The notes: generated from the letters alone by a model not told the origin. DNA of 26,815 bases from CAZVEV01 sp964625865 (GCA_964625865.1 CAZVEV010000052.1:1-26815); one strand, 5' to 3'. Counted from the stretch's first letter, positions 1 through 9,101 are shown. Numbers and translations: made by a program.

Positions 1-60
1 CCCCACCCCCCCCCCCCCCGCCCCCCCCCCGCGGGCCCCCCCCCCCCCCCCCCCCCCCCA
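1..60. repeat. Near-homopolymeric poly-C tract at the window edge
   Basis: The first 60 bases are almost all C, broken only by a few A and G bases. Nothing biological can be read in it. A tract like this at the very end of a sequence is most simply explained as a sequencing or assembly artefact, such as poly-G reads from two-colour chemistry joined to a contig end. This is inference; a real low-complexity tract cannot be excluded. Confidence 0.7.
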
Positions 61-75
61 CGGCACCCGGCAGGA

Positions 76-106
76 ATGAAACGGGCCCTTGCGGGCCCGC
101 TTTCAT
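76..106 (-). terminator. Possible intrinsic terminator after yajC
   Basis: An inverted repeat pairs ATGAAA plus CGGGCCC with GGGCCCG plus CTTTCAT, with a short loop and a one-base bulge. Read on the minus strand, the GC-rich stem is followed by GTTTCATT, a weak T-rich tail. It lies 34 bp beyond the yajC stop codon, which fits termination of that gene. The T tract is short, so efficiency is uncertain. Confidence 0.5.
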
Positions 107-139
107 CCGTCGATTCGTGTAGACCGTTGCGCGAGAACG

Positions 140-673
140 CTACTTGGCGTCCTCGTCGTCCTTCTTGCCGTCGACCACCTGGCCGGAGATCGCCCGGCGA
201 ACGACGCGCATCCGCGCGCCGGAGTTGTCGTCGATCTTGAGGACTACCTCGTCGTCGCGGACCTCGACGATCGAGCCCAGAATCCCGCCGATCGTGCGGA
301 CCTTGTCGCCCTTCTTCAACGCGTCCAGCAGTTCTTTCTGTTTGGCCGCCTGCTTCTTTCGGCCGCGGCCGGACATGAAGAGCATCAACACGATCACGAC
401 GATCATCATGAGGAACATGGGACTCTGGAACAGCCCGCCGCCTGGGTCCTTGCCCTTCTGGTCTTCGGCGCCCTTGTCCTCGCCCTTGTCTCCTTCCCCG
501 CCGCCGTCGTCAGTCCCGCCGGGATCGGGCGCATCGCCGCTGTCGGGAGCGTCTCCGGGCGCCGGGGCGTCGGCTCCACCGGTGTCGGGCGCGTCTTCCT
601 GGGCCCAGGCGACCGTTCCCATCATTGACAGCGACCCGATCAGCGCCAGTGCAAGCAGTATTCGAGAGGTCAT
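140..673 (-). CDS. yajC: Preprotein translocase subunit YajC
   Basis: YajC is the small inner-membrane protein that associates with SecDF and the SecYEG translocon. The 177-residue product begins with a hydrophobic segment ending in AWA-Q that looks like a cleavable signal. A long acidic, Gly/Pro/Asp-rich linker follows (about residues 25-80), then a single membrane segment (MFLMMIVVIVLMLFM) and the conserved cytoplasmic region with the LKKGDKVRTIGGI motif and the VVLKIDDNSG strand. Typical YajC proteins are about 90-120 residues and lack this N-terminal extension; longer planctomycete forms with a disordered acidic linker are known to me. The ATG is preceded by AAAGGA at sensible spacing and by a good promoter about 100 bp upstream. 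secD/secF and tgt, frequent neighbours of yajC, are not next to it here, although the window ends just downstream. Confidence 0.93.
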   Translation of the reverse strand: MTSRILLALALIGSLSMMGTVAWAQEDAPDTGGADAPAPGDAPDSGDAPDPGGTDDGGGEGDKGEDKGAEDQKGKDPGGGLFQSPMFLMMIVVIVLMLFMSGRGRKKQAAKQKELLDALKKGDKVRTIGGILGSIVEVRDDEVVLKIDDNSGARMRVVRRAISGQVVDGKKDDEDAK

Positions 674-769
674 TTCTCGTGTCCTTTCACGTTGTCCCCC
701 CGCGTTTTCCGCACGGTCCGGCCCGGTCGGTCCATGCCGCCGGCCGCCGCATCACTCGTAAGGTCGGGC

Positions 770-798
770 ATTGTGCGCGATCCGGGCGTTCAAGTCAA
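770..798 (-). promoter_or_regulatory. Sigma70-type promoter for yajC
   Basis: On the minus strand a -35 box TTGACT (793-798) is separated by 17 bp from a -10 box CACAAT (770-775). Transcription would start near 763, leaving a leader of about 90 nt before the yajC ATG at 673. The site lies in the 169-bp gap between the sulfatase stop and yajC, so yajC can be transcribed independently of the sulfatase. Confidence 0.6.
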
Positions 799-842
799 TG
801 CTTGCGGCTTCGCACCAGAAGTAGAGGCGCCGATCGATCGCT

Positions 843-2618
<1,776 letters not shown>

Positions 2619-2683
2619 GCCCAAGAACTCCTCTGCTCTCCGGACCGCTCGGTAACTGGCGGTCCCGCTGGTTTGTGCGACCC

Positions 2684-2711
2684 ATTGTCCCGCAGGCGCG
2701 CGCGATGTCAA
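2684..2711 (-). promoter_or_regulatory. Sigma70-type promoter for the sulfatase
   Basis: On the minus strand a perfect TTGACA -35 (2706-2711) is followed after 16 bp by GACAAT (2684-2689). The start of transcription would fall near 2677, about 59 bases upstream of the chosen ATG at 2618. The promoter overlaps the N-terminal extension of the longer reading frame, which argues that the longer frame is not translated. Confidence 0.62.
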
Positions 2712-2765
2712 CCCGCCCGATATGCACGCCTCGGACACGATTGCGACAGACCGTTCGCGCGCGTC

Positions 2766-2875
2766 GTTTAGCGGTCGATCGTCAGATCGACGTTCTTTCT
2801 GTTTCGCGGTCTGTCGCGATCGTTCCCGACGCTAGCGCATCGGGAAAACATCGATCTTACGGTCGACCGCTAAAC
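2766..2875. repeat. REPIN-like element: two inverted GTTTAGCG stem-loops
   Basis: A 29-base arm at 2766-2794 and its inverted partner at 2847-2875 match at 26 of 29 positions. Each arm starts with GTTTAGCG and then carries its own small hairpin (GTCGATC-GTCA-GATCGAC in the first arm). A third inner inverted repeat (TTCCCGA ... TCGGGAA) lies around a CGCTAGCG core, so the whole 110 bp can fold as a cruciform. The layout resembles paired REP sequences (BIME/REPIN), which in other bacteria are mobilised by RAYT-type TnpA proteins; no such gene is in the window. It sits between the divergent sulfatase and typA promoters, where it could also insulate the two transcripts. Confidence 0.75.
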
Positions 2876-2892
2876 AGTGCGCCGGCGCACTG
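2875..2892. promoter_or_regulatory. 18-bp perfect palindrome upstream of typA
   Basis: CAGTGCGCCGGCGCACTG is its own reverse complement. It abuts the end of the REPIN-like element and lies just upstream of the typA -35 box. It could be a binding site for a dimeric regulator or simply part of the mobile repeat's flank. Confidence 0.45.
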
Positions 2893-2922
2893 ACTCGTCT
2901 GTTGATCTTGACGAATCAGTGC
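2887..2922. promoter_or_regulatory. 13-bp dyad overlapping the typA -35 box
   Basis: GCACTGACTCGTC (2887-2899) and GACGAATCAGTGC (2910-2922) are inverted repeats with one mismatch and a 10-base spacer. The right half covers most of the typA -35 box. A protein bound here would compete with RNA polymerase, so it is a candidate operator. The regulator is unknown. Confidence 0.5.
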
Positions 2923-2936
2923 ATGTCTGATACAGT
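2908..2936 (+). promoter_or_regulatory. Sigma70-type promoter for typA
   Basis: TTGACG (2908-2913) and TACAGT (2931-2936) are separated by 17 bp. Transcription would start near 2943, leaving a leader of about 65 nt before the typA ATG. Confidence 0.65.
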
Positions 2937-3007
2937 GTCATCGTCGGTTCGCGTCGCGGCGCGCCGATGTACTCCCCCTGACCTCGCAGACTCCCGCAGA
3001 GTTTTCC

Positions 3008-4837
3008 ATGACCCGACAGAGTACCCGTAACGTAGCTATCATCGCACACGTGGACCACGGCAAGACGACGCTGGTCGACCAGTTGCTCCGCCAGAGCGGC
3101 CAGTTCGGCCGGGGCGAGCTGAGCGGCCAGTGCATCCTCGACTCCGATCCGCTCGAGCGCGAGCGCGGCATTACGATCCTGGCCAAGAACTGCGCCATCG
3201 ACTACACCGACCGCCGCGGCGGGCGATACCACATCAACATCGTCGACACGCCCGGCCATGCCGACTTCAGCGGCGAGGTCGAGCGCGTGCTGAAGATGGC
3301 CGACGGCGTGCTGCTGGTGGTCGACGCCTACGAGGGCGTCATGCCCCAGACGCGGTACGTGCTGGCCAAGGCCCTCGAGACCGGCCTGATGCCCATCGTC
3401 GTGATCAACAAGATGGACCGCCCCGACGCCCGTCCCGACGCGGTGGTCGACGAGGTCTTCGACCTGCTGGTCGACCTCGGCGCCGACGACCACGCGCTGG
3501 ACTTCCCCGTGATCTACGCCTCGGCCCGCGACGGGTGGGCGACCGCGCAATCGGCCTGCCATCCCGACGACGGCTCGCTCGACGTCCACGACCTGTTCGA
3601 CGCGATCATCGCCCATGTCCCCGTGCCGGACCTGGACGGCTCGGCCCCGCTGCAGGTGCTCATTACCACCCTGGACCACAGCGACTACGTGGGGCGAATC
3701 GGCATCGGGCGGGTGTTTGCGGGCACGCTCTGGTCGGGCCAGCAGGTGGCCGTCATCGACCGTCACGGCACGCAGACGTCGCAGAAGATCGGGCAACTGT
3801 TCCGCTTCGACGGGCTCGGGCGCGCCGAGGTCGAGCGCATCGACGCGGGCGACCTCTGTGCCGTCGTCGGGCTCGACGCGGTCGACATCGGCGACACGAT
3901 CGCAGACGCCGAGACCCCCGTGGCCCTGCCGGCCGTCCACGTCGACGAGCCCACGCTGCACATGACCTTCCGGATCAACGACGGGCCCTTCGCGGGGCGC
4001 GAGGGCACGTACGTCACCAGCCGCCAGATCCGCCAGCGACTGGACAAGGAACTCCAGTCCAACGTCGCCCTTCGCGTCGAGCCGCGCGGCGAGGAGTTCA
4101 TCGTTTCCGGGCGCGGCCTGCTGCACTTGGGCATCCTGCTGGAGAACATGCGGCGCGAGGGCTACGAGTTGACGGTGGGCAAGCCGGAGGTGATCTTCCA
4201 CACCGACGGCGGGACGCGGACCGAGCCGATCGAGCGGCTGGTCATCGACGTGCCTTCCGACGCGGTCGGCGCGGTGATGCAGTTGCTCGGCGACCGGCGG
4301 GCGGAGATGGAGTCGATGGAGACCCGCGCCGCGCGGACGCACCTGACGTTCACCATTCCCGCGCGCGGGTTGATCGGCCTGCGAAGCCGCCTCCTGACGG
4401 CCACCGCGGGCGAGGTGATCATGCACCACCGCTTTGAGGCCTATGGCCCGTGGCGCGGCGAGATCGGCGGGCGGGTCAACGGGGCGATGATCGCCATCGA
4501 GACCGGCCAGGTTACCGCCTATGCGGTGGACCAGTTGTCCGACCGCGGGGTGATGTTTGTCGCCCCCGGCGAGCAGGTGTACGAGGGGCAGATCGTCGGC
4601 GAGAACAACCGCGACGACGACCTGCCCGTCAACGCCGTGCGGAAGAAGAAGCTCACCAACATCCGCTCGTCGACCAAGGAGATGACCGTCACGCTGAAGG
4701 CCCCGCGAAGGCTCTCGCTGGAGCCGGCCCTGGAGTACATCGAGCACGACGAACTGGTCGAGCTGACCCCGACCTCCATCCGCCTCCGCAAACGCCACCT
4801 CCGCGCCGCCGACCGCAAACGCCAGGCGAGACGCTGA
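3008..4837 (+). CDS. typA: Translational GTPase TypA/BipA
   Basis: TypA (BipA) is a ribosome-binding GTPase of the EF-G class involved in ribosome assembly and stress or cold adaptation. The 609-residue length is the family norm. The GTPase motifs are intact: AHVDHGKTT (G1, residues 13-21), the RGITI switch region, DTPGHADFSGEVERV (G3), NKMD (G4) and SA in YASARDG (G5). The central translation-factor domains follow, then the TypA-specific C-terminal region with GLIGLRSRLLTATAGEVIM and a Lys/Arg-rich tail. The ATG begins the conserved NVAIIAHVDHGK start region; the ribosome-binding site is weak (AGAG). A REP-like stem-loop lies 17 bp after the stop and may end the transcript. Confidence 0.97.
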   Translation: MTRQSTRNVAIIAHVDHGKTTLVDQLLRQSGQFGRGELSGQCILDSDPLERERGITILAKNCAIDYTDRRGGRYHINIVDTPGHADFSGEVERVLKMADGVLLVVDAYEGVMPQTRYVLAKALETGLMPIVVINKMDRPDARPDAVVDEVFDLLVDLGADDHALDFPVIYASARDGWATAQSACHPDDGSLDVHDLFDAIIAHVPVPDLDGSAPLQVLITTLDHSDYVGRIGIGRVFAGTLWSGQQVAVIDRHGTQTSQKIGQLFRFDGLGRAEVERIDAGDLCAVVGLDAVDIGDTIADAETPVALPAVHVDEPTLHMTFRINDGPFAGREGTYVTSRQIRQRLDKELQSNVALRVEPRGEEFIVSGRGLLHLGILLENMRREGYELTVGKPEVIFHTDGGTRTEPIERLVIDVPSDAVGAVMQLLGDRRAEMESMETRAARTHLTFTIPARGLIGLRSRLLTATAGEVIMHHRFEAYGPWRGEIGGRVNGAMIAIETGQVTAYAVDQLSDRGVMFVAPGEQVYEGQIVGENNRDDDLPVNAVRKKKLTNIRSSTKEMTVTLKAPRRLSLEPALEYIEHDELVELTPTSIRLRKRHLRAADRKRQARR

Positions 4838-4854
4838 CGGTGTCGTCCCCTCCA

Positions 4855-4887
4855 CGTTTAGCGGTCGATCGTCAGATCGACGTTCTT
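4855..4887 (+). repeat. Single GTTTAGCG REP-like stem-loop downstream of typA
   Basis: These 33 bases are identical to 2765-2797, the first arm of the paired element upstream of typA. The stem GTCGATC-GTCA-GATCGAC is perfect and is followed by GTTCTT, so besides being a dispersed repeat it could act as a modest intrinsic terminator for typA. No inverted partner is present here, so it is a singleton copy. Confidence 0.75.
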
Positions 4888-4947
4888 CCAACGCGCAGCG
4901 CTCCGAACTCTGCATCCGCGCGCATCCCGCAGCGCCGCGAAACGCAT

Positions 4948-4977
4948 TTGACTTCATCGTCGCGGCGGGCGTAACGT
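4948..4977 (+). promoter_or_regulatory. Possible promoter for the DegT-family aminotransferase
   Basis: TTGACT (4948-4953) is followed after 18 bp by TAACGT (4972-4977). The -35 is good and the -10 is poor. A perfect 7-bp hairpin with a 5-base loop (4990-5008, CCGGGCG...CGCCCGG) would lie near the start of the leader. Confidence 0.4.
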
Positions 4978-5045
4978 ATCCCGCGCGGACCGGGCGAGGG
5001 ACGCCCGGACGTTGACGCACACCCAACCGAAAGGCAGCACACACC

Positions 5046-6149
5046 ATGACGGTTCCCATGCTGGACCTGAAGCCGCAATACACGGACGTTCGCGAGGAGG
5101 TCCTCGCCGCGGTGGCTAACGTGATCGACAACACCGCCTTCTGCAACGGGCCCGCCGTGCGGGACCTGGAAGCCGCCCTGTGCGAATACAGCCAATGTGC
5201 CGAAGGCGTCGGCGTCTCCAGCGGGACCGACGCGCTGCTGGTGAGCATGATGGCCCTCGGCATCGGCGCGGGCGACGAGGTGATCACCACGCCGTTTACG
5301 TTCTTCGCCACCGCCGGCTGCATCTGGCGCACCGGCGCCAGGCCCGTCTTCGTCGACATCGAGGCCGACACGTTCAACATCGACCCGGCGAAGATCGAGG
5401 CCGCCGTCACCGACAAGACCAAGGCCATCATCCCCGTCCACCTGTTCGGCCAGATGGCCGACATGGACGCGATCATGGACATCGCCTCGCGTCACAACCT
5501 GGCAGTCATCGAGGACTCGGCCCAGTCGGTGGGCGCGTCGTACAAGGGGCGCAAGGCCTGCTCGATCGGCACGGTCGGGTGCCTGAGCTTCTATCCGACC
5601 AAGAACCTCGGGGCCATGGGCGACGCGGGCATGGTGCTGACCAACGACGCCGAGCTGGCCGAGCGGATCCGCCTGTTCCGCAACCACGGGCAGGGGGGCA
5701 CGTACATGCACGTGGCGGTGGGGGGCAACTTCCGCATGGACACCATTTCCGCCGCCGGCCTGCTGATCCAACTCGGTCGCCTGGACGGCTGGTCCGACGC
5801 GCGCCGCGGTAACGCCGCGCTCTACAACGAGCAACTGGCCGACTGCGCCGGCGTGACCGTGCCGATCATCCGTGAGCACAACGAGTCGATCTTCAACCAG
5901 TACGTCATCCGCGCCGAGCGGCGCGACGAGCTGCGGGCGCACCTGCAGGCCGAAGGCGTTGGCTGCGGGGTCTACTACCCGCTGTGCCTCCACCAGCAGG
6001 AATGCTTCGCGGACCTCGGCCATGCGGCCGGCGACTTCCCCGAGGCCGAACGCGCCGCGTCGGAAGTGCTCGCCCTGCCGATCTTTGCCGAACTGGGCGC
6101 CGAGCGCCTGACGGTCGTCGCCGACGCGATCAAGGCCTTCTACGCCTGA
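5046..6149 (+). CDS. DegT/DnrJ/EryC1/StrS family PLP-dependent sugar aminotransferase
   Basis: Enzymes of this family transfer an amino group, usually from glutamate, to a nucleotide-linked keto-sugar during lipopolysaccharide, glycan or antibiotic-sugar synthesis. The 367-residue size is typical. Visible hallmarks are the SSGTDAL phosphate-binding turn near residue 60, TPFTFFATAGCIWRTGARPVFVDI, VHLFGQMADMDAI, the cofactor-stacking EDSAQSVGASYKG, and the PLP-binding Lys186 in YPTKNLGAMGDAG. RNHGQGG and the GVYYPLCLHQQECF region complete the fold. The ATG follows GAAAGG at a workable distance. No other nucleotide-sugar gene is adjacent, so the substrate cannot be assigned. Confidence 0.95.
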   Translation: MTVPMLDLKPQYTDVREEVLAAVANVIDNTAFCNGPAVRDLEAALCEYSQCAEGVGVSSGTDALLVSMMALGIGAGDEVITTPFTFFATAGCIWRTGARPVFVDIEADTFNIDPAKIEAAVTDKTKAIIPVHLFGQMADMDAIMDIASRHNLAVIEDSAQSVGASYKGRKACSIGTVGCLSFYPTKNLGAMGDAGMVLTNDAELAERIRLFRNHGQGGTYMHVAVGGNFRMDTISAAGLLIQLGRLDGWSDARRGNAALYNEQLADCAGVTVPIIREHNESIFNQYVIRAERRDELRAHLQAEGVGCGVYYPLCLHQQECFADLGHAAGDFPEAERAASEVLALPIFAELGAERLTVVADAIKAFYA

Positions 6150-6333
6150 GGCACGCGATATCGCAACCGGCGCTCCGTCCCGGCCAAGCCCCATAGCCGC
6201 CCCGTAGCCGCATGCCGCGGTCTTACCCCCCACTTACCCCCTCGGCCGGAAGATCGTCGCTCAGGCCGCGGCCAAACGCGTGCTACGGGGTCCGGCTGGG
6301 CGAGTCGTCCTTGTCCCTCGCCCTCGGGCGATG

Positions 6334-6363
6334 TTGCATCGTGACGGCCTGGTGGCGTAGACT
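6334..6363 (+). promoter_or_regulatory. Possible promoter for the VanZ-like membrane protein gene
   Basis: TTGCAT (6334-6339) and TAGACT (6358-6363) are separated by 18 bp, placing transcription start near 6370. The rest of the gap from 6150 shows no gene. Confidence 0.42.
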
Positions 6364-6370
6364 TGCCCCC

Positions 6371-6391
6371 GCCGGTCAGCGCCTGACCGGC
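6371..6391 (+). promoter_or_regulatory. Perfect 9-bp hairpin at the predicted 5' end of the leader
   Basis: GCCGGTCAG-CGC-CTGACCGGC is a perfect stem with a 3-base loop, 20 bases before the start codon at 6412 and just after the predicted transcription start. It has no T tract, so it is not a terminator. It may stabilise the mRNA 5' end, restrict ribosome access or bind a dimeric protein as DNA. Confidence 0.5.
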
Positions 6392-6411
6392 CCGACGCAT
6401 GGAAGCGACCA

Positions 6412-7986
6412 ATGGCACTACCGGTGGGTACGACATCGAGGCAGTTGGCGGCGATAGCCCGCTGGACGCTGGTGGGGACGGTCGTTCTCGGTTCGCTGTC
6501 GTGGTGGTGGGTGGGGTATCACAGTTGGGCAGGTCTGACTGCCGCCGTGCTGGTCGTGCTGGGCCTCTGGCTGATGTGGCGGACGGTGGCCCGGCGGCAC
6601 ACCGTGCCAGGCCATCCGATTCACCTTGTCCTTGCCGCCCCGGCAGCCATTCTCGCCTGTCATTTCGTCCGGCATGCCTTCTTTGCCGAGTCGCCCGCCT
6701 CGCGTCCCCTGGCCGGCGAGTTGGACGTGGCGATGGTGTTTCACCTGGCCCTGGCCGCGGCGCTGATCATGCTGACCCAGAGCCTGTTTCCTCGGGCGGC
6801 CCGCCATGTGGTCGTGTTGGCCGTCTGCGGGGCGGCGATGATGGGCAGTTCAATCGTCGCGCTGGCCTGGCAGGGGGTCGGCCCGGTCGCCGACGCGCTG
6901 ACGCTCCTGGGCTTCGCGGGTGTGGCGGTCTGGCTGAGCGTGCTGTGGGGCCTGGCGGCGCGGGACGACGTGGCCTCGGTGCCCCGGGCGCTCAGGCGTC
7001 GTGACATGCGACTCGGCTGCATCGGCGCCGCGGCGGTCGCCGCGGCCGTCCTGGCGCGGCTCTCGCCGGTGGCCACGGTCTGGGCGGCCGTCATCGTCGG
7101 CCTGACGCTCGTCGTCGGCGGGGTCGTTTTCGCGAGGCATCGCCTGGTCCTCCTGCTGGCCGGGGGCGTGCTCTCGGCGGGGGGGCTGTTTCTTTCGGGC
7201 ATTTACGGGCACGGCCTGACGCCCCTCGACGTCGGCGCCGCCGGAGCGTTCGGTTCGGGCGAGGCGGTCTTTGGTCCCCTGTCAGCCCGCAGCGGCGGGG
7301 GCGAGTTACTCCTGGCCACCACGGGGTGGGTCGGAGCCGGCTGCGCCGGGCTCGGCGGAGTGCTCTGCGTGGTCGCCTTGCTGGTGGGCGCCCGTCGGCG
7401 CGGGGCGGACCAGGGGCGGGCCATCGTCTGGCTGGCCGGGACGATGCTGGCCAGTGCCGCGGTGATGATGCGCGGGGGGACGTTCGTCCCCGCGGTCACG
7501 CTGGCGGCGGGGTTCACCTGGGGCATGTGGCCCCCCATGCTCGGGCGACCGATCAGGGAGCGGCGCGGCGCGGTCCTGCTGGTCCCGGTGGCGCTGCTGA
7601 TGCTCGCCCTGGGCGTTGCCCGGTCCGGCGGGCTGGTCATGTGGATCGCCCGGACGTACGGGTACGGTGAAAACGTGCTTCACGGCCTGGGCGGGGTGGT
7701 CTTGGCGGCGGCCCTGGCGTGGCTGTTCGGGTCGCGACGGTGGTGGGCGGGCCTGGCGGGCATCGCCGTTGCGGCGGCTCTCGGCGGGGCCGGCGAACTG
7801 GCCCAGCGTGTGGCCACGTCGTGGCGCGACGCGGACATGGGCGACTGGGCGGCCCATGCGGCCGGCAGTGCGCTGGTGATCGTTCCATACCTGCTGTGCC
7901 TCGGTTCGCGCCTGTGCGAGTCCGTCGACGCCGCGTCCAGCCGGGCGGCGGCGGATCCGCGAGCGTACGGTCGGGAGGGACGCTGA
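6412..7986 (+). CDS. Polytopic membrane protein with a VanZ-like C-terminal domain
   Basis: The 524-residue product is very hydrophobic, with roughly a dozen predicted membrane helices. The last quarter resembles the VanZ-like fold: ENVLHGLGG (about residue 420) in the place of the family's charged-residue-plus-His start, GELAQ (about 461) matching the E-x-x-Q motif, and DMGDWAAHAAGSAL (about 475) matching the D-x-x-x-N/H-x-x-G motif. VanZ-like proteins contribute to glycopeptide or lipopeptide tolerance in some bacteria, but in most their function is unknown. The N-terminal 400 residues do not match a family I can name. The ATG is preceded by GGAAG at 6-base spacing. Overlapping reading frames in other phases lack membrane character and are shadows. 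Confidence 0.72.
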   Translation: MALPVGTTSRQLAAIARWTLVGTVVLGSLSWWWVGYHSWAGLTAAVLVVLGLWLMWRTVARRHTVPGHPIHLVLAAPAAILACHFVRHAFFAESPASRPLAGELDVAMVFHLALAAALIMLTQSLFPRAARHVVVLAVCGAAMMGSSIVALAWQGVGPVADALTLLGFAGVAVWLSVLWGLAARDDVASVPRALRRRDMRLGCIGAAAVAAAVLARLSPVATVWAAVIVGLTLVVGGVVFARHRLVLLLAGGVLSAGGLFLSGIYGHGLTPLDVGAAGAFGSGEAVFGPLSARSGGGELLLATTGWVGAGCAGLGGVLCVVALLVGARRRGADQGRAIVWLAGTMLASAAVMMRGGTFVPAVTLAAGFTWGMWPPMLGRPIRERRGAVLLVPVALLMLALGVARSGGLVMWIARTYGYGENVLHGLGGVVLAAALAWLFGSRRWWAGLAGIAVAAALGGAGELAQRVATSWRDADMGDWAAHAAGSALVIVPYLLCLGSRLCESVDAASSRAAADPRAYGREGR

Positions 7987-8022
7987 GCGAACGGGGCCGG
8001 ACTGGTGTCAAACGGCGGGGGG

Positions 8023-8922
8023 CTACGGCTTGATGGTCCACATCGCGATGGCCAGACACATCATGCCCGCCGCGATTAGCCGGCGCACCAGCACGCCGCG
8101 AGGGTGCTTCTGTTCGAGATGCTCCATGCCCATCGCCGCGACGGCCGCGCCGAGCAGGATCGAGATCAGTCCACGCGTGGACTGGAGGATGTTGCCGAAC
8201 ACCACCCCCACGTGGGCGAAACAGGCGAACAGGAACACCATCGCCGTCAGCCACGATATCGCGAATGGCGCCGCGTAGCGGAGTTCGCCCCACACGCCTC
8301 GACCGGCCCACGGCAGCAGCGCCAGGGCCGCGGCGCCGGTCAGGATATAGCACATGCTGACCCCGAGAAGCGACGCCCGGGCCCTGCCCATCGCCCCCAA
8401 CGCCGTCACCAGCGCCTGGACGTTCAGGTCCGACAGCGCGTAGGCCGCGCACGTCAGGGCTACTGCGGCGATGCAGGGCAGGGGCAACCGTCCGCCGGTG
8501 TAGTTCAGCACGAACGCCGCCGCCACGCTCAACGCCACCCCGCCCCATTGCAGCGGTCCCAGCCGGGCGTCCAGGACCGTTGCCGTCACCACCGCCAGCA
8601 CGACGATCTTCAGCGCCAGCAGCGGACTGATGCGCGACGCGTCGGTCCGCGTCAGCGCGAATATCAGCGAGGCCTGGCCGATCAGGTAGAAACCCGAGGC
8701 GCCCACCAGCGGCCAGATGAACCCGCCAACGGCCCCCGCGCGCCGGTCCCACAGCAGCGGCAGGGCGGCGGCTGAGATCACGCCCATGATGACGTGGCCG
8801 AGCACGAGCAGTCGCATGGCGCCCTTGTGCCTGCGCACCACGAACAGCCGCACGCAGAGAAACGAGATCGACTGCGTCAGCGCCATCGCCAATCCCAGCA
8901 GGATACCGATCGCAACGGTCAT
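8023..8922 (-). CDS. EamA/DMT-family membrane transporter
   Basis: This 299-residue integral membrane protein looks like a drug/metabolite-transporter (EamA) permease: about ten hydrophobic helices arranged as two similar halves, with short loops, and a WPLVGASGFYLIGQASLIFALTRTDASRISPLLALKIVVLA stretch typical of the end of the first repeat. Substrates in this superfamily range from amino acids to nucleotide sugars and cannot be deduced here. Two adjacent ATGs exist (8925 and 8922); AAAGGA is better spaced for the second. The reading frame extends upstream to 9018 but that part is Arg-rich, not hydrophobic, and overlaps the promoter. It converges on the VanZ-like gene with a 36-bp gap. Confidence 0.82.
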   Translation of the reverse strand: MTVAIGILLGLAMALTQSISFLCVRLFVVRRHKGAMRLLVLGHVIMGVISAAALPLLWDRRAGAVGGFIWPLVGASGFYLIGQASLIFALTRTDASRISPLLALKIVVLAVVTATVLDARLGPLQWGGVALSVAAAFVLNYTGGRLPLPCIAAVALTCAAYALSDLNVQALVTALGAMGRARASLLGVSMCYILTGAAALALLPWAGRGVWGELRYAAPFAISWLTAMVFLFACFAHVGVVFGNILQSTRGLISILLGAAVAAMGMEHLEQKHPRGVLVRRLIAAGMMCLAIAMWTIKP

Positions 8923-8963
8923 CATCGTCCTTTCGCCAGCCCGGCCCCGCGCAACGAGCCGCG

Positions 8964-8992
8964 AGGATACGCCCCGGTCGCGACGGTGTCCA
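8964..8992 (-). promoter_or_regulatory. Promoter for the EamA-type transporter
   Basis: On the minus strand TGGACA (8987-8992) is followed after 17 bp by TATCCT (8964-8969). Transcription would begin near 8957, about 35 nt upstream of the start codon. Confidence 0.5.
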
Positions 8993-9012
8993 CCGTACGG
9001 GCGTGGCGAGTT

Positions 9013-9041
9013 TTGCATTGGCGGGTTCGGCCAGATAGGAT
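9013..9041 (+). promoter_or_regulatory. Promoter for the PQQ/malectin protein gene
   Basis: TTGCAT (9013-9018) and TAGGAT (9036-9041) are separated by 17 bp. The predicted start near 9048 gives a leader of about 54 nt to the ATG at 9102. Confidence 0.52.
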
Positions 9042-9101
9042 TGGGACGTGTGTGGTGCGAAAGTCCGGCGAGGGACCTCTGGTCCGCAGGAGAAGATCAC
9101 T

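Larger units (their letters stand above)
2619..3007. other. Divergent intergenic region between the sulfatase and typA
   Basis: This 389-bp stretch has no convincing gene. In order it holds the sulfatase ribosome-binding site and promoter, a paired REP-like palindrome, an 18-bp perfect palindrome, a second 13-bp dyad overlapping the typA -35, and the typA promoter. These parts are listed separately. Confidence 0.75.

Noticed and set aside
2870..5482. An 870-residue minus-strand open frame opposite typA
   Set aside because: TypA on the plus strand is certain. The antisense product has no known motifs and spans three intergenic elements and part of the next gene.
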